NCBI GenBank assembly: GCA_021775455.1
Contig: JAJFHU010000026.1
Span: 1-64,000 of the forward strand
Length of the DNA: 64,000 nucleotides
DNA from: Hyphomicrobiales bacterium
Lineage (GTDB): Bacteria; Pseudomonadota; Alphaproteobacteria; Rhizobiales; Rhizobiaceae
Direction: 5' to 3'
Every line of letters starts with the position of its first letter. Position 1 is the stretch's first letter. A program made the translations under genes and the position numbers. Shown in pieces: positions 35,335 to 45,237 of the stretch. The notes beneath the pieces are model-generated. The model was not told the origin of the DNA and ran no database searches. It was given only the letters and a program-made list of their open reading frames with translations.

Positions 35335-37740
35335 ATGATGTCTTTGAAAATAATAATAAAATCGATGTTGTTCGCTGCATTTCTGGTTGTTGCACCGACG
35401 CTGAATGTTTTGCCTTCAAATTTTGTTGGAGCAAGCGTTGCAGAAGCGGCAGTAATCCAGCGTATTGATGTTAAAGGAAACCGCCGGATGGATGCCGATA
35501 CGGTGATTTCATATTTGACAATTTCACCGGGTGACAACGTTTCCAATTTTGATATCGATGCTTCCGTCAAGTCACTTTATGCAACCGAATTGTTTTCGGA
35601 CGTCAGTATTTACCGTCAGGGTTCTGTACTGATTGTTGAAATAGATGAAAATGCTACGGTCAACAAAGTGTTCTTTGAGGGCAACTCCCGGTTGAAGGAT
35701 CCTGTCCTGGAAGCCGCAGTGAAAGTCCGTGCCCAGGCAATCTACAGCGATGAAAAAGCGGCAGATGATGTGGAACTGATCAAGATTGCGTATGGTCGGG
35801 TCGGCAAAAGTGATGCTGAAGTCAGTTACGAGGTGGTTCCTCTCGAAAACAATCGCGTGAATGTTATCTATCGTATCAATGAAGGCGGGAAGACAAAAAT
35901 TACCCAGATAATTTTTGTCGGCAACCAGACGTTTGGCGAGCGACGCTTGAAAGAAGTCATTTCGACAAAAGAATCAGGACTTTTCAGCTTTTTGTCTACA
36001 AGCGATATTTATGATCCTGCGCGGCTGAATGCAGATCAGGAAAAGCTACGCACCTATTATTACAACAAGGGTTTTGCGGATTTCCAGATTTTGTCGGTTG
36101 ATGCTGATCTGAATGAATCTGAAAACGAGTACACAATTACCATCACAATGGAAGAAGGTTCCCGCTATACATTCGGCGAAATTGATATCGACAGCACAAT
36201 TCCCGATGTCGGGCGTGAAAACCTTCTGGATTTGATCGAAACCATTCCAGGCGAGCATTACAGTGCCGCAAAGGTGGAAAAATCGATCATCGCCATAACC
36301 GAAAGAGTTGCGGAATTTGGTCACGCTTTTGTTGAGGTGGTTCCCCGCGGTGACCGCAATTTTGAAACCAACACAATCGACATCCTGTATTTGGTTGATG
36401 AAGGCGCACGTGTTTATATCGAAGATATTCAAATTTTGGGTAATGACCGGACGCGCGACTATGTGATCCGCAGGGAATTTGATCTGTCTGAAGGTGATGC
36501 CTACAATCAGGTATTAATTCAGAAAACGAGAACCCGCCTGCTGAGGCTTGGCTTCTTCGATTCTGTGGATGTCTCCACCCGGCCCGGTTCAGAGCCGGAT
36601 AAAGTCGATGTGATAGTTAAAGTTAAAGAGTCCTCAACTGGTGAATTTTCGCTCGGCGGCGGGTACAGTACAAATGGCGGTGCATCTGTGACTGCCAGTT
36701 TTTCAGAAAGAAACTTCCTCGGTCGCGGACAGTTTTTTAGACTCGAGGCATCCAGGGGTGAAGATGAACAAAGTTATGGTGTGTCATTTTCAGAACCGTA
36801 TTTTCTTGGTTACCGGGTTTCGGCAGGATTTAACGTTAAATCAACCCAATCCGATGCAACGAGCGATCGCAACTATGCTGTAGATTCCACCTCTGGAACG
36901 ATTACTTTCGGAATTCCGCTTACGGAAGAATTGAGTTCGAAGGTTTTCTATACGATTAATAATAGTGACACTTCAATTAACCCCGCGTTGTTGGATACCG
37001 CCGGTACCCAAGGTGATGCCGTTGGAGAATTATCTGCTGCATTGGTTCCGGCCAAAAGCAACTGGATGGCATCCGGTTTTGGTTACAATTTGACCTACAT
37101 TGATGTCGACAACAAAAGTGATCCTCGGGATGGTTATTATTTGAGTCTCTCGCAGACAGCGTTTGGAGCAGGTGGTGATGCACAGTATTTGAAAACGCAA
37201 GGCGTGGCCGTTGCCTACAAAACTCTATCAGAAGAAGCCGATTTAATTGCTTTTGGACGAGTTAGAGCGGGTAATTTAACCCCATTCAATACGGCCGGAA
37301 TGCGAACTCTTGACAATTTCAATGCTTCGTCGAAATCCATTCGCGGATTTGAGCCCTTCGGCTATGGACCTCGCGATCCGATAACCGGGGATGCTCTTGG
37401 CGGAAGAAATTTCTGGAATGCGACTGCAGAAGTTCAATTCCCGCTTCCGTTCGTACCTACAACATATGGTTTCCGTGGCGCGGTGTTTGCTGATGCGGGA
37501 ATGCTTTTTGATCCTGGCAATCCTGCAATTGCAATTGTCACGGCGAATAATACACCTCCCGGTCTTCCTGCTGGCGGTGCATCTCAGTTGGACGATAACG
37601 GCATTCGCTCTTCAGCTGGCGCCAGTATTATCTGGGCATCTCCTTTTGGACCCCTACGGGTTGACTACGCGTTCCCAATTATGAGTGAAACGTATGACCA
37701 ACTGCAGGAATTTACATTTGGGGTAAGTAAAAAGTTCTAG
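35335..37740 (+). CDS. bamA: Outer membrane protein assembly factor BamA
   Basis: Omp85 protein that inserts beta-barrels into the outer membrane. It has a signal peptide (about 1-38, ending VAEAA), five POTRA domains over about 40-420, and a C-terminal 16-strand barrel ending in a phenylalanine (FGVSKKF). The barrel shows the family's RGFEPFGYGPRD loop-6 motif and SAGASIIWASPFGPLRVDYA. Length 801 residues. It sits in the conserved rseP-bamA-lpxD-fabZ-lpxA run. Confidence 0.95.
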   Translation: MMSLKIIIKSMLFAAFLVVAPTLNVLPSNFVGASVAEAAVIQRIDVKGNRRMDADTVISYLTISPGDNVSNFDIDASVKSLYATELFSDVSIYRQGSVLIVEIDENATVNKVFFEGNSRLKDPVLEAAVKVRAQAIYSDEKAADDVELIKIAYGRVGKSDAEVSYEVVPLENNRVNVIYRINEGGKTKITQIIFVGNQTFGERRLKEVISTKESGLFSFLSTSDIYDPARLNADQEKLRTYYYNKGFADFQILSVDADLNESENEYTITITMEEGSRYTFGEIDIDSTIPDVGRENLLDLIETIPGEHYSAAKVEKSIIAITERVAEFGHAFVEVVPRGDRNFETNTIDILYLVDEGARVYIEDIQILGNDRTRDYVIRREFDLSEGDAYNQVLIQKTRTRLLRLGFFDSVDVSTRPGSEPDKVDVIVKVKESSTGEFSLGGGYSTNGGASVTASFSERNFLGRGQFFRLEASRGEDEQSYGVSFSEPYFLGYRVSAGFNVKSTQSDATSDRNYAVDSTSGTITFGIPLTEELSSKVFYTINNSDTSINPALLDTAGTQGDAVGELSAALVPAKSNWMASGFGYNLTYIDVDNKSDPRDGYYLSLSQTAFGAGGDAQYLKTQGVAVAYKTLSEEADLIAFGRVRAGNLTPFNTAGMRTLDNFNASSKSIRGFEPFGYGPRDPITGDALGGRNFWNATAEVQFPLPFVPTTYGFRGAVFADAGMLFDPGNPAIAIVTANNTPPGLPAGGASQLDDNGIRSSAGASIIWASPFGPLRVDYAFPIMSETYDQLQEFTFGVSKKF

Positions 37741-37816
37741 GTTAATTGTATCGCACATTGTAATCTTGCTTGGTTGGCGTGAATAAATCCGGTTGCTCCG
37801 GTTGAGGCAATTAAAA

Positions 37817-38863
37817 ATGACAATTCCTCAGTTTTTTCAACCAACCATGATTACTCTTGAGAAATTATCAGATAAATCTGGCGCTGGACTTGTTTGCAAT
37901 GATGTCAATAAGGATGCGCAGATAAGTGGCGCCTCTCCGATAGAGTCTGCCAGTAATGGTCAAATCTCATTTGTAGACAATCCAAAATACATAAAGTATC
38001 TCGCTTCCACCACCGCAACTGCGGTTTTTTGTCAAGAGAAATACCTGGAAGCAATACCAAAAAATGTAGCAGCATTAATTTGTGAGAAACCATATGATGC
38101 ATATGCCAAAGCACTTGCGCTTTTGTATCCTTCGGCAATGCGCCCACTTTCTGTTACCGGTGAACAGGGTATATCAAAACTGGCATACGTTTCAGATACT
38201 GCATCAATTGAAGCAGGTGCGACAATTGAAGCCGGAGCAGTAGTCGGCAGAAATGCTTCGGTAGGCACTGGTAGCCTTCTGCTTCCAGGTGCCGTAATTG
38301 GTGAAAATGTTCAAATTGGGCGCAATAGCGTAGTAGGATCCAATGCAACCGTTGTTCATGCATTTGTTGGAGACAATGTAATAATCCACAACGGAGTACA
38401 AATTGGCCAAGACGGCTTTGGATTTTCTATGGGCCCCGGTGGACATGCGAAAGTTCCACAAATTGGCCGCGTAATTATCCAGGACGGAGTGGAAATTGGT
38501 GCAAATTCTACCATTGATCGAGGGGCGAACCGCGATACGATTATTGGTGAAGGTACGAAAATCGACAACCTTGTTCAGATCGGCCACAACGTAGTTATTG
38601 GTCGCCACTGTGTAATTGTAGGTTTGGCTGGCGTTGCCGGTAGTGCCACCCTTGGAGATTATGTTGTTGTGGCGGGGCAGGCGGGAATTGTTGGGCACTC
38701 AAACATTGGTGACGGGGCGCAGATAGGTGGCGGGTCGGGTGTCCATGGCGATGTTGAACCTGGCGCGAAAGTAATGGGATATCCGGCAATACCGGCAAAT
38801 CAATGGATGAGAGAAGCTTCAAAGATTTTGCTCGCAGCTAAACGTAAAAAGAAAAAGAGTTGA
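37817..38863 (+). CDS. lpxD: UDP-3-O-acylglucosamine N-acyltransferase
   Basis: Third step of lipid A synthesis: adds a 3-hydroxyacyl chain to UDP-3-O-acylglucosamine. The N-terminal uridine-binding domain is followed by a left-handed beta-helix of hexapeptide repeats (about 115-310, e.g. [14 protein letters not shown]). The catalytic histidine lies in [14 protein letters not shown] 37817 with GAGG at 37804-37807 gives 348 residues; an upstream in-frame start adds eight. Confidence 0.95.
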   Translation: MTIPQFFQPTMITLEKLSDKSGAGLVCNDVNKDAQISGASPIESASNGQISFVDNPKYIKYLASTTATAVFCQEKYLEAIPKNVAALICEKPYDAYAKALALLYPSAMRPLSVTGEQGISKLAYVSDTASIEAGATIEAGAVVGRNASVGTGSLLLPGAVIGENVQIGRNSVVGSNATVVHAFVGDNVIIHNGVQIGQDGFGFSMGPGGHAKVPQIGRVIIQDGVEIGANSTIDRGANRDTIIGEGTKIDNLVQIGHNVVIGRHCVIVGLAGVAGSATLGDYVVVAGQAGIVGHSNIGDGAQIGGGSGVHGDVEPGAKVMGYPAIPANQWMREASKILLAAKRKKKKS

Positions 38864-38870
38864 TTTTGCC

Positions 38871-39341
38871 ATGACTTCCGAAAGTGCATTTGTTGAAATC
38901 AATATTCAGGAACTCTTTCAATTACTGCCGCATCGCTATCCTTTTCTGTTGCTGGATAAAATTGTTGATGTAAATGAAGACCTTTCAGCCACCGGCATCA
39001 AGAACGTTACCTTTAATGAACCGCAATTTGGCGGACATTTCCCGGAAAATCCGATCATGCCTGGTGTCATGATTGTTGAGGCAATGGCACAGACGGCTGG
39101 TGCGATTTGTGCAAAAGCGCACTCAAAAGGTAAACGAAAGCTCGTTTATTTCATGACAATAGATGGTGCAAAATTTCGCCGACCAGTGGTGCCAGGCGAT
39201 CAGTTGCAATTACGGGTTATCCAGCTGAAACAGCGAAGAAACATTTTCAAATATGACTGTGAAGCCTGGGTGGGTGAAGAAAAGGCAGCTGAAGCGATTA
39301 TCAGCGCCATGATGGTTGATCCAGAAGAATATAATAAATGA
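38871..39341 (+). CDS. fabZ: 3-hydroxyacyl-[acyl-carrier-protein] dehydratase FabZ
   Basis: Hotdog-fold dehydratase of fatty-acid elongation. The catalytic histidine is in [13 protein letters not shown] (about residue 22) and the catalytic glutamate in [14 protein letters not shown]. Length 156 residues. Its stop overlaps lpxA (ATGA). Confidence 0.96.
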   Translation: MTSESAFVEINIQELFQLLPHRYPFLLLDKIVDVNEDLSATGIKNVTFNEPQFGGHFPENPIMPGVMIVEAMAQTAGAICAKAHSKGKRKLVYFMTIDGAKFRRPVVPGDQLQLRVIQLKQRRNIFKYDCEAWVGEEKAAEAIISAMMVDPEEYNK

Positions 39342-40141
39342 CAAATCTAATTCACGCATCTGCAGTAATAGAATCAGGTGCGATTATTGGGTCTGATGTA
39401 GAAATTGGGCCATTCTGCCATGTCGGTCCGGGTGTAATCATTGGCGACGGAGGCAAGCTACATTCTCATGTCGTTATGGCTGGCAAGACAGCTGTTGGAA
39501 AGCGCGCGAGAATATTTCCTTTTGCGTCTATAGGCCACGAACCCCAGGATCTTAAATATAAAGGTGAAAAAAACTCGCTTACAATAGGCGATGATTGCAT
39601 TATTCGCGAGGGCGTTACGATGAACCCAGGTACTGTTGGCGATGATACCAAAACCATCATCGGGAACAATTGCGTATTCCTGGCAAACGCCCATGTCGCC
39701 CATGATTGTAAAATCGGAAATCATGTAATTTTCTCAAATTCAGTGATGTTGGCTGGCCACTGCCATGTCGGCGATTATGTGATAATAGGTGGCGGAGCGG
39801 GGATACACCAGTTTTGCCGAATTGGAAACAACGCTTTTGTTGGCGGTTTGGCCGGTGTTGAAAATGATGTAATTCCATTTGGCATGGCGCTTGGTAACAG
39901 GGCATATCTTGGCGGTCTTAATCTGATTGGCATGAAGCGAATGGGAATTGAGCGCGAGAGCATTCACAAGGCACGCAAAGCATTCAAGGAATTGTTTTTA
40001 ACTGATACAGCAATATCGGATAACATGATTGCCGTTGAGAAAGAACTTGGTGACGATGAGTTGGTGGCAAGCATTCTGAAATTCATACGAGATAGTGAAG
40101 ACAGGTCGCTTTGCACACCGCGCAACGGCCGGGAAGGCTAA
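39338..40141 (+). CDS. lpxA: UDP-N-acetylglucosamine acyltransferase
   Basis: First step of lipid A synthesis. The left-handed beta-helix of hexapeptide repeats covers the first two thirds. The active-site histidine is in [14 protein letters not shown], and the [27 protein letters not shown] segment leads into the C-terminal helices. Length 267 residues. The ATG overlaps the fabZ stop. Confidence 0.96.
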   Translation: MTNLIHASAVIESGAIIGSDVEIGPFCHVGPGVIIGDGGKLHSHVVMAGKTAVGKRARIFPFASIGHEPQDLKYKGEKNSLTIGDDCIIREGVTMNPGTVGDDTKTIIGNNCVFLANAHVAHDCKIGNHVIFSNSVMLAGHCHVGDYVIIGGGAGIHQFCRIGNNAFVGGLAGVENDVIPFGMALGNRAYLGGLNLIGMKRMGIERESIHKARKAFKELFLTDTAISDNMIAVEKELGDDELVASILKFIRDSEDRSLCTPRNGREG

Positions 40142-40154
40142 CCAGACACCGGTT

Positions 40155-41036
40155 ATGGGCAACAAGAGCGAGAAATTGCATCGCGAAGGTGATTGTATCG
40201 CCATCATTGCTGGTCGCGGCGATCTGCCACTTGAGATTGCAAATGCAGTGATCGAGCAGGGTAAGAACCCTTTCCTTGTTGGAATTGAGGGAAATCCCAA
40301 TTCCAGTATTGTTGCTTTTGACCATGTTGTCCTCAGATGGGGGCAACTTGGAAATATGTTCAAGCTACTTCAAGAACGAAACACAAAAACCGCAGTATTT
40401 GCTGGTGGCGTTACTCGCCCAACGAAATTGAGGGAGTTCAAGTTTGACTGGGAAGGGATATGTGCACTTCCCAAAGTCGCTGGATTGATGCTGAAGGGTG
40501 ACAATACACTTTTGAGCGGCTTGACGGGTATCTTTGCGACTCGTGGTATTGAAGTGGTTGGCGCGCATTCCTTACTCCCAAGCTTGTTGGCAGAAAGCGG
40601 TGTTATAGCGGGTAAAAAACCCGACAAGCATCAAAGATTATCAATAGAAACAGCTTTTGCTGCCTGTAAAAGATTGGGTGCTGCAGATATTGGTCAGGCT
40701 GCGGTTGTAGAGCGTGGTATTGTAATTGCAGAAGAAGATAGATGGGGCACCGACGAAATGCTTGCCAAGGTCGCGAAGATGCGAAAGAACGGCAAGCTAT
40801 CCGATTCAGCTGAAGATGGTGTATTGGTCAAGACGATGAAGCCGGGGCAGGATATGCGGGTTGATTTGCCTGCGATAGGTCCAAAAACGATCCAACGTTT
40901 GGTTGAAGCTGGACTTAAGGGTGTCGCCGTGGAAGCCGGCCGATCATTGATATTGTCGAGAGCAATTACTTTGGAGGCTGCAACCACTGCTGGTGTTTTT
41001 ATTTTTGGCCTCGAGAAGAATACCGAGATTGATTGA
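40155..41036 (+). CDS. lpxI: UDP-2,3-diacylglucosamine diphosphatase LpxI
   Basis: Alphaproteobacterial replacement for LpxH: hydrolyses UDP-2,3-diacylglucosamine to lipid X. The 293-residue protein has the LpxI (DUF1009) signatures IAIIAGRGDLPLEIA at the start, FAGGVTRPTKLREFKFDW, and a C-terminal domain with KTMKPGQDMRVDLPAIGPKTI. ATG 40155 begins 13 bp after lpxA. The frame is open from a GTG at 40095 inside lpxA, which I reject. The lpxB start overlaps its stop. Confidence 0.92.
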   Translation: MGNKSEKLHREGDCIAIIAGRGDLPLEIANAVIEQGKNPFLVGIEGNPNSSIVAFDHVVLRWGQLGNMFKLLQERNTKTAVFAGGVTRPTKLREFKFDWEGICALPKVAGLMLKGDNTLLSGLTGIFATRGIEVVGAHSLLPSLLAESGVIAGKKPDKHQRLSIETAFAACKRLGAADIGQAAVVERGIVIAEEDRWGTDEMLAKVAKMRKNGKLSDSAEDGVLVKTMKPGQDMRVDLPAIGPKTIQRLVEAGLKGVAVEAGRSLILSRAITLEAATTAGVFIFGLEKNTEID

Positions 41037-42187
41037 TGGCGCGTAATGAAACCCGGCTGAATGTGTATTTTGTAACTGGTGAGGAATCCGGCGATACACT
41101 CGGTAGTGACCTAATTCAATCATTCCGTAAATTGGGTGTATATGTAACGCCGATGGGGCTTGGCGGTGAACGCATGCAGGCTGAGGGTTTGAAAAGTTTG
41201 TTTGAAATATCAAGGCTTTCGGTGATGGGAATTTCCGGTGTGGTATCAAAGCTTCCCTCCTTGTTGAGTCTGATACGAAAAACGGCAAACGATATTTTGG
41301 CGAAAAATCCGGATGTATTGGTTCTGATAGATAGCCCGGAGTTTTCCTATCGCGTTGCAAAGCGAGTGCGAAAGAAAAACCCAAATATCAAGATTGTAAA
41401 GTATGTAGCGCCATCTGTATGGGCCTGGAGACCCGGAAGGGCAGCGAAGATATCTGGTTACGTAGACCATATCCTGGCAATTTTACCCTTTGAGCCTGCA
41501 ATCCTTAAAGAACTGGGTGGTCCCAATGCAACGTATGTTGGTCACCCTCTGGCCATTCTTGCAGACCAAGTGCCAAAGCGCCTGAAAAGGAAGGCGGGTA
41601 GTCCAGTAAATTTGGTGGTTTTACCCGGCTCACGACCAAGCGAAACGAAACGTTTACTGCCATTTATGCGGGAAACGTTGGTAGTGTTGAATGAACGGGG
41701 CAATGAGTTTGCCGTTATCTTGCCTACAGTAAGCCGATTGGAAGGTGGGGTGAGGGAGCATGTCAAGAGTTGGCCATATCCGGTACAGGTTGTTGTTGGT
41801 GATGAAGCTCGTAAAGATGCATTTTCCAATGCAGACCTGGCGCTTGCAGCATCCGGTACAGTAACACTGGAACTGGCTCTGTACAGAATTCCCATGGTTT
41901 CCGTATACAAGCTTGATGTGATGGCCATGCGAATTCGTCATCTTTTAACTGGCTGGACAGCATCCCTGCCAAACCTGATAGCGGATTATCCAGTTGTACC
42001 CGAGCGTTTGAATGAATATGCGCACCCACTCTATGTCGCCCGAATGCTTGAACGCTTATGCATTGACGGACCGGAACGCCAACAGCAGCTTGAGGGTTTC
42101 GATTTGGTAGCAAAACGCATCAAATGCAAGGAAGCGCCCGGAATTACCGCAGCAAAATCCATTCTCGAAGTTGCGGAAATTTCTTGA
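41036..42187 (+). CDS. lpxB: Lipid-A-disaccharide synthase
   Basis: Condenses lipid X with UDP-diacylglucosamine to the lipid A disaccharide. The 383-residue GT-B enzyme opens with VYFVTGEESGDTLGSDLI and has YVAPSVWAWRPGRA and LVVLPGSRPSETKRL. ATG 41036 overlaps the lpxI stop (TGATG). It is the last gene of this plus-strand run, converging on gltA after 59 bp. Confidence 0.95.
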   Translation: MARNETRLNVYFVTGEESGDTLGSDLIQSFRKLGVYVTPMGLGGERMQAEGLKSLFEISRLSVMGISGVVSKLPSLLSLIRKTANDILAKNPDVLVLIDSPEFSYRVAKRVRKKNPNIKIVKYVAPSVWAWRPGRAAKISGYVDHILAILPFEPAILKELGGPNATYVGHPLAILADQVPKRLKRKAGSPVNLVVLPGSRPSETKRLLPFMRETLVVLNERGNEFAVILPTVSRLEGGVREHVKSWPYPVQVVVGDEARKDAFSNADLALAASGTVTLELALYRIPMVSVYKLDVMAMRIRHLLTGWTASLPNLIADYPVVPERLNEYAHPLYVARMLERLCIDGPERQQQLEGFDLVAKRIKCKEAPGITAAKSILEVAEIS

Positions 42188-42246
42188 TAGAAAGTTCGCT
42201 AAACGAATTGTGCGTATTCAGTGCGATTTTGAACCAGCGGTTTTAA

Positions 42247-43542
42247 TTATTTTCGCTTGGATATTGGCACATAAGGTTTGGCAGCTTCACCAGTATAAAG
42301 TTGACGTGGACGGCCGATCTTTTGCTTCGGATCCTCAATCATCTCTTTCCATTGTCCAATCCAGCCAACTGTCCGTGCGACAGCGAAAAGGACGGTAAAC
42401 ATGGTGGTGGGGAAACCCAACGCCTTTAACGTAATCCCGGAGTAGAAATCGATATTTGGATAAAGCTTCTTTTCTATGAAATATTCGTCAGTTAGAGCGA
42501 TTTTCTCCAGTTCCATCGCAACTTCCAAAATCGGATCATCCTTGATTCCCAATTCTCCCAGAACTTCATGCGTTGTTTTTTGCATTATACGTGCTCTTGG
42601 GTCGTAATTTTTATATACGCGGTGGCCAAAACCCATCAATCGGAAGGAATCGTTTTTATCCTTTGCCCGGTCAACAAATTCCGGGATTCGATCGGTTGAA
42701 CCAATTTCTTGCAGCATGTTGAGAGCCGCTTCGTTGGCTCCTCCATGTGCAGGTCCCCACAAACAGGCGATACCTGCAGCAATACATGCAAATGGATTGG
42801 CACCAGACGATCCTGCAAGCCTTACAGTGGAAGTAGACGCATTTTGTTCATGATCTGCATGAAGAATAAAAATCCGGTCCATTGCACGTGAAAGTACAGG
42901 GTTTACAACATAATCCTCACAAGGAACGCTAAAACACATGTGCAGGAAGTTGGATGCGTAATCCAGATCATTGCGGGGATATACAAATGGTTGACCAATT
43001 GAATATTTGTAGGCCATTGCCGCAATTGTCGGCATTTTCGAAATCATCCGAAGTGATGCGACCATACGGGTATGTGGATCGGAAATATCTGTTGAATCAT
43101 GATAGAAGGCAGAGAGTGCCCCAACAACACCACACATGATTGCCATCGGATGAGCATCTCGGCGGAAGCCTGTGAAAAACCGGTTCATTTGTTCGTGAAC
43201 CATCGTGTGGTATGTCACACGACTATGAAAATCATCGCTTTCCTGCTGATTTGGAAGGTAGCCGTAAAGAAGAAGAAAGCAAGTTTCAAGAAAATCACCA
43301 TTTTCTGCCAATTCTTCGATTGAGTATCCCCGGTGCAGCAGTGTTCCCTCTCCACCTTCGATAAAGGTGATATCGCTGTCGCAGGCGGCTGTCGAAGTAA
43401 ATCCCGGGTCATACGTAAAACGGCCGGTTTGAGCATAAAGTTTGCTAATATCAATAACTTCCGGACCAATTGTACCTTTTAGAACCGGAAATTCCCAGCT
43501 CTCATTACCGATTGTAAGGGTTGCATTTTCTTTTGCCGTCAT
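42247..43542 (-). CDS. gltA: Citrate synthase
   Basis: Type II (hexameric, NADH-sensitive class) citrate synthase, 431 residues, first step of the TCA cycle. Catalytic motifs are [16 protein letters not shown] and [17 protein letters not shown], with the active-site aspartate in IDFYSG. The upstream 211 bp (43543-43753) contain no gene, only a perfect 9-bp hairpin. Confidence 0.96.
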   Translation of the reverse strand: MTAKENATLTIGNESWEFPVLKGTIGPEVIDISKLYAQTGRFTYDPGFTSTAACDSDITFIEGGEGTLLHRGYSIEELAENGDFLETCFLLLYGYLPNQQESDDFHSRVTYHTMVHEQMNRFFTGFRRDAHPMAIMCGVVGALSAFYHDSTDISDPHTRMVASLRMISKMPTIAAMAYKYSIGQPFVYPRNDLDYASNFLHMCFSVPCEDYVVNPVLSRAMDRIFILHADHEQNASTSTVRLAGSSGANPFACIAAGIACLWGPAHGGANEAALNMLQEIGSTDRIPEFVDRAKDKNDSFRLMGFGHRVYKNYDPRARIMQKTTHEVLGELGIKDDPILEVAMELEKIALTDEYFIEKKLYPNIDFYSGITLKALGFPTTMFTVLFAVARTVGWIGQWKEMIEDPKQKIGRPRQLYTGEAAKPYVPISKRK

Positions 43543-43662
43543 TCGAATACCCTTTCATTTCGACGCGTTGCTTCGCAACATGCCAATTGTACTTTACAGA
43601 CTATTCCGGAACAGGACCCGGGTAGGTCTGACAGGATTCGCATCAATATCGCGCGACCTGAC

Positions 43663-43683
43663 AAGCTTTCTCAAAGAAAGCTT
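43663..43683. repeat. Perfect 9-bp inverted repeat between gltX and gltA
   Basis: AAGCTTTCT, spacer CAA, AGAAAGCTT. It lies 70-90 bp beyond the gltX stop and about 120 bp before the gltA start, both on the minus strand. No T-run follows on either strand, so it is not a canonical terminator; it may act as a processing or partial-termination hairpin. Confidence 0.6.
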
Positions 43684-43753
43684 GGCCATTAGCTATATGA
43701 TTTGATCAATGCAGACAAGTCCGACATTTTGGTCATAACGGCGCATATGAAGG

Positions 43754-45175
43754 TTATTTGGTCAATTGATCTTCTATTCTGGCAATGGATTCCTCGCGGC
43801 CAAGTACTGATAGTACGTCAAACACGCCAGGAGATACGCCGCGCCCCGTCAATGCAGCCCTTAATGGCTGCGCAACCCTGCCGAGTTTCAGGCCCTGTTG
43901 TTCTGTGTACTGACGCACTGTGGCTTCCACGGTTTCCAAATTCCAGTCGGAGACATCTTTCAGTAACGGAATAATGCCGCCGAGGGATTTCCTGGCATCA
44001 TCATCCAGAATAGACGTTGCTTTTTCATCAAGCTGCAGAGGCCTTTCCGAAAACAGGAATGCGGCTCCATTGGCGAGGTCAATAAGGGTCTTTGCGCGTT
44101 CCTTAAGACCGGGCATAGCTTCCGCAAGCTGGTTTCGTCGCTTTGCCGTCATGTTGTTTTTCAACAATTCACCGCCGTCAATTTCATGCAGTACAGATTC
44201 CAGTGATTTAACCAGATGCTCGTCTTCGGCATGTCGGATATAGTGGCCATTGAGATTTTCCAATTTGGCGAAGTCAAATCGTGCTGCCGCCTTGTTCATC
44301 CCTTCAAAATCAAACCACTTTGTCATTTCTTCGGTCGACATGATTTCATCATCGCCGTGCGCCCAACCGAGGCGGACCAGATAATTGCGCAAAGCTTCTG
44401 GTAGATATCCCATGGCACGATATGCCTCCACACCAATCGCTCCATGGCGTTTCGACAGCTTGGCACCATCTGAACCGTGGATTAGCGGGATGTGAGCCAT
44501 CACCGGAACTTTCCAACCCATGGCTTGGTAGATGATTGTCTGGCGGGCTGCGTTAGTGAGATGGTCATCACCGCGAATTACGTGTGTAACCCCCATATCA
44601 TGGTCGTCGGCTACGACTGCATGCATGTATGTGGGAGTACCATCCGAACGGAGTATTATGAAATCATCCATGTCCTTGGCCGGAAATCGCACCAATCCCT
44701 GGACCTGATCTTCAACCAGAATTTCTCCTTCGCGTGGTGCCTTAATACGAATGACAGATGGCTGGTCTTTTGGTGCTTCAGATGCGTCTCGGTCACGCCA
44801 ACGCCCGTCATAACGGGGCGGGCGCCCTTCCGCTTTTGCTTTTTCGCGCATCTCAGTGAGTTCTTCCGGAGTCGCATAGCAGCGGTATGCAGCCCCTTTT
44901 GAAAGCAATTGCTTCACAACTTCACGATGACGATCTGACCGCTCGAATTGGGAAGCAGGTTCCCCATCCCAATCCAGTCCCAACCAGGAGAGACCATCCT
45001 TGATCGCCTCTACGGCAACCTCATTGTATCTTGCGCGATCTGTGTCTTCGATACGCAACAACATCTTGCCGTTATTGGCGCGGGAATATAACCAGTTAAA
45101 CAAGGCTGTTCTTGCACCGCCAATGTGGAGATATCCCGTAGGAGAAGGGGCGAAACGGGTTACGACATTTGTCAT
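43754..45175 (-). CDS. gltX: Glutamyl-tRNA synthetase
   Basis: Class I aminoacyl-tRNA synthetase for glutamate. The HIGH-type motif is HIGG (17-20, in [13 protein letters not shown]) and the KMSKS-type motif is KLSKRHG. Length 473 residues from ATG 45175; 14 upstream in-frame codons lack similarity. The 62 bp to comEC form a divergent promoter region. Confidence 0.96.
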   Translation of the reverse strand: MTNVVTRFAPSPTGYLHIGGARTALFNWLYSRANNGKMLLRIEDTDRARYNEVAVEAIKDGLSWLGLDWDGEPASQFERSDRHREVVKQLLSKGAAYRCYATPEELTEMREKAKAEGRPPRYDGRWRDRDASEAPKDQPSVIRIKAPREGEILVEDQVQGLVRFPAKDMDDFIILRSDGTPTYMHAVVADDHDMGVTHVIRGDDHLTNAARQTIIYQAMGWKVPVMAHIPLIHGSDGAKLSKRHGAIGVEAYRAMGYLPEALRNYLVRLGWAHGDDEIMSTEEMTKWFDFEGMNKAAARFDFAKLENLNGHYIRHAEDEHLVKSLESVLHEIDGGELLKNNMTAKRRNQLAEAMPGLKERAKTLIDLANGAAFLFSERPLQLDEKATSILDDDARKSLGGIIPLLKDVSDWNLETVEATVRQYTEQQGLKLGRVAQPLRAALTGRGVSPGVFDVLSVLGREESIARIEDQLTK

Positions 45176-45237
45176 TTTGGTTACCTGAAAGTAATGAAGT
45201 TTGCAGGCCCTCACCAATTATGGGCTGAAAAGGCCAA

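Noticed and set aside
43663-43683. Perfect hairpin between gltX and gltA as an intrinsic terminator
   Set aside because: Stem is strong but no T-run follows on the minus strand; kept only as an inverted repeat.
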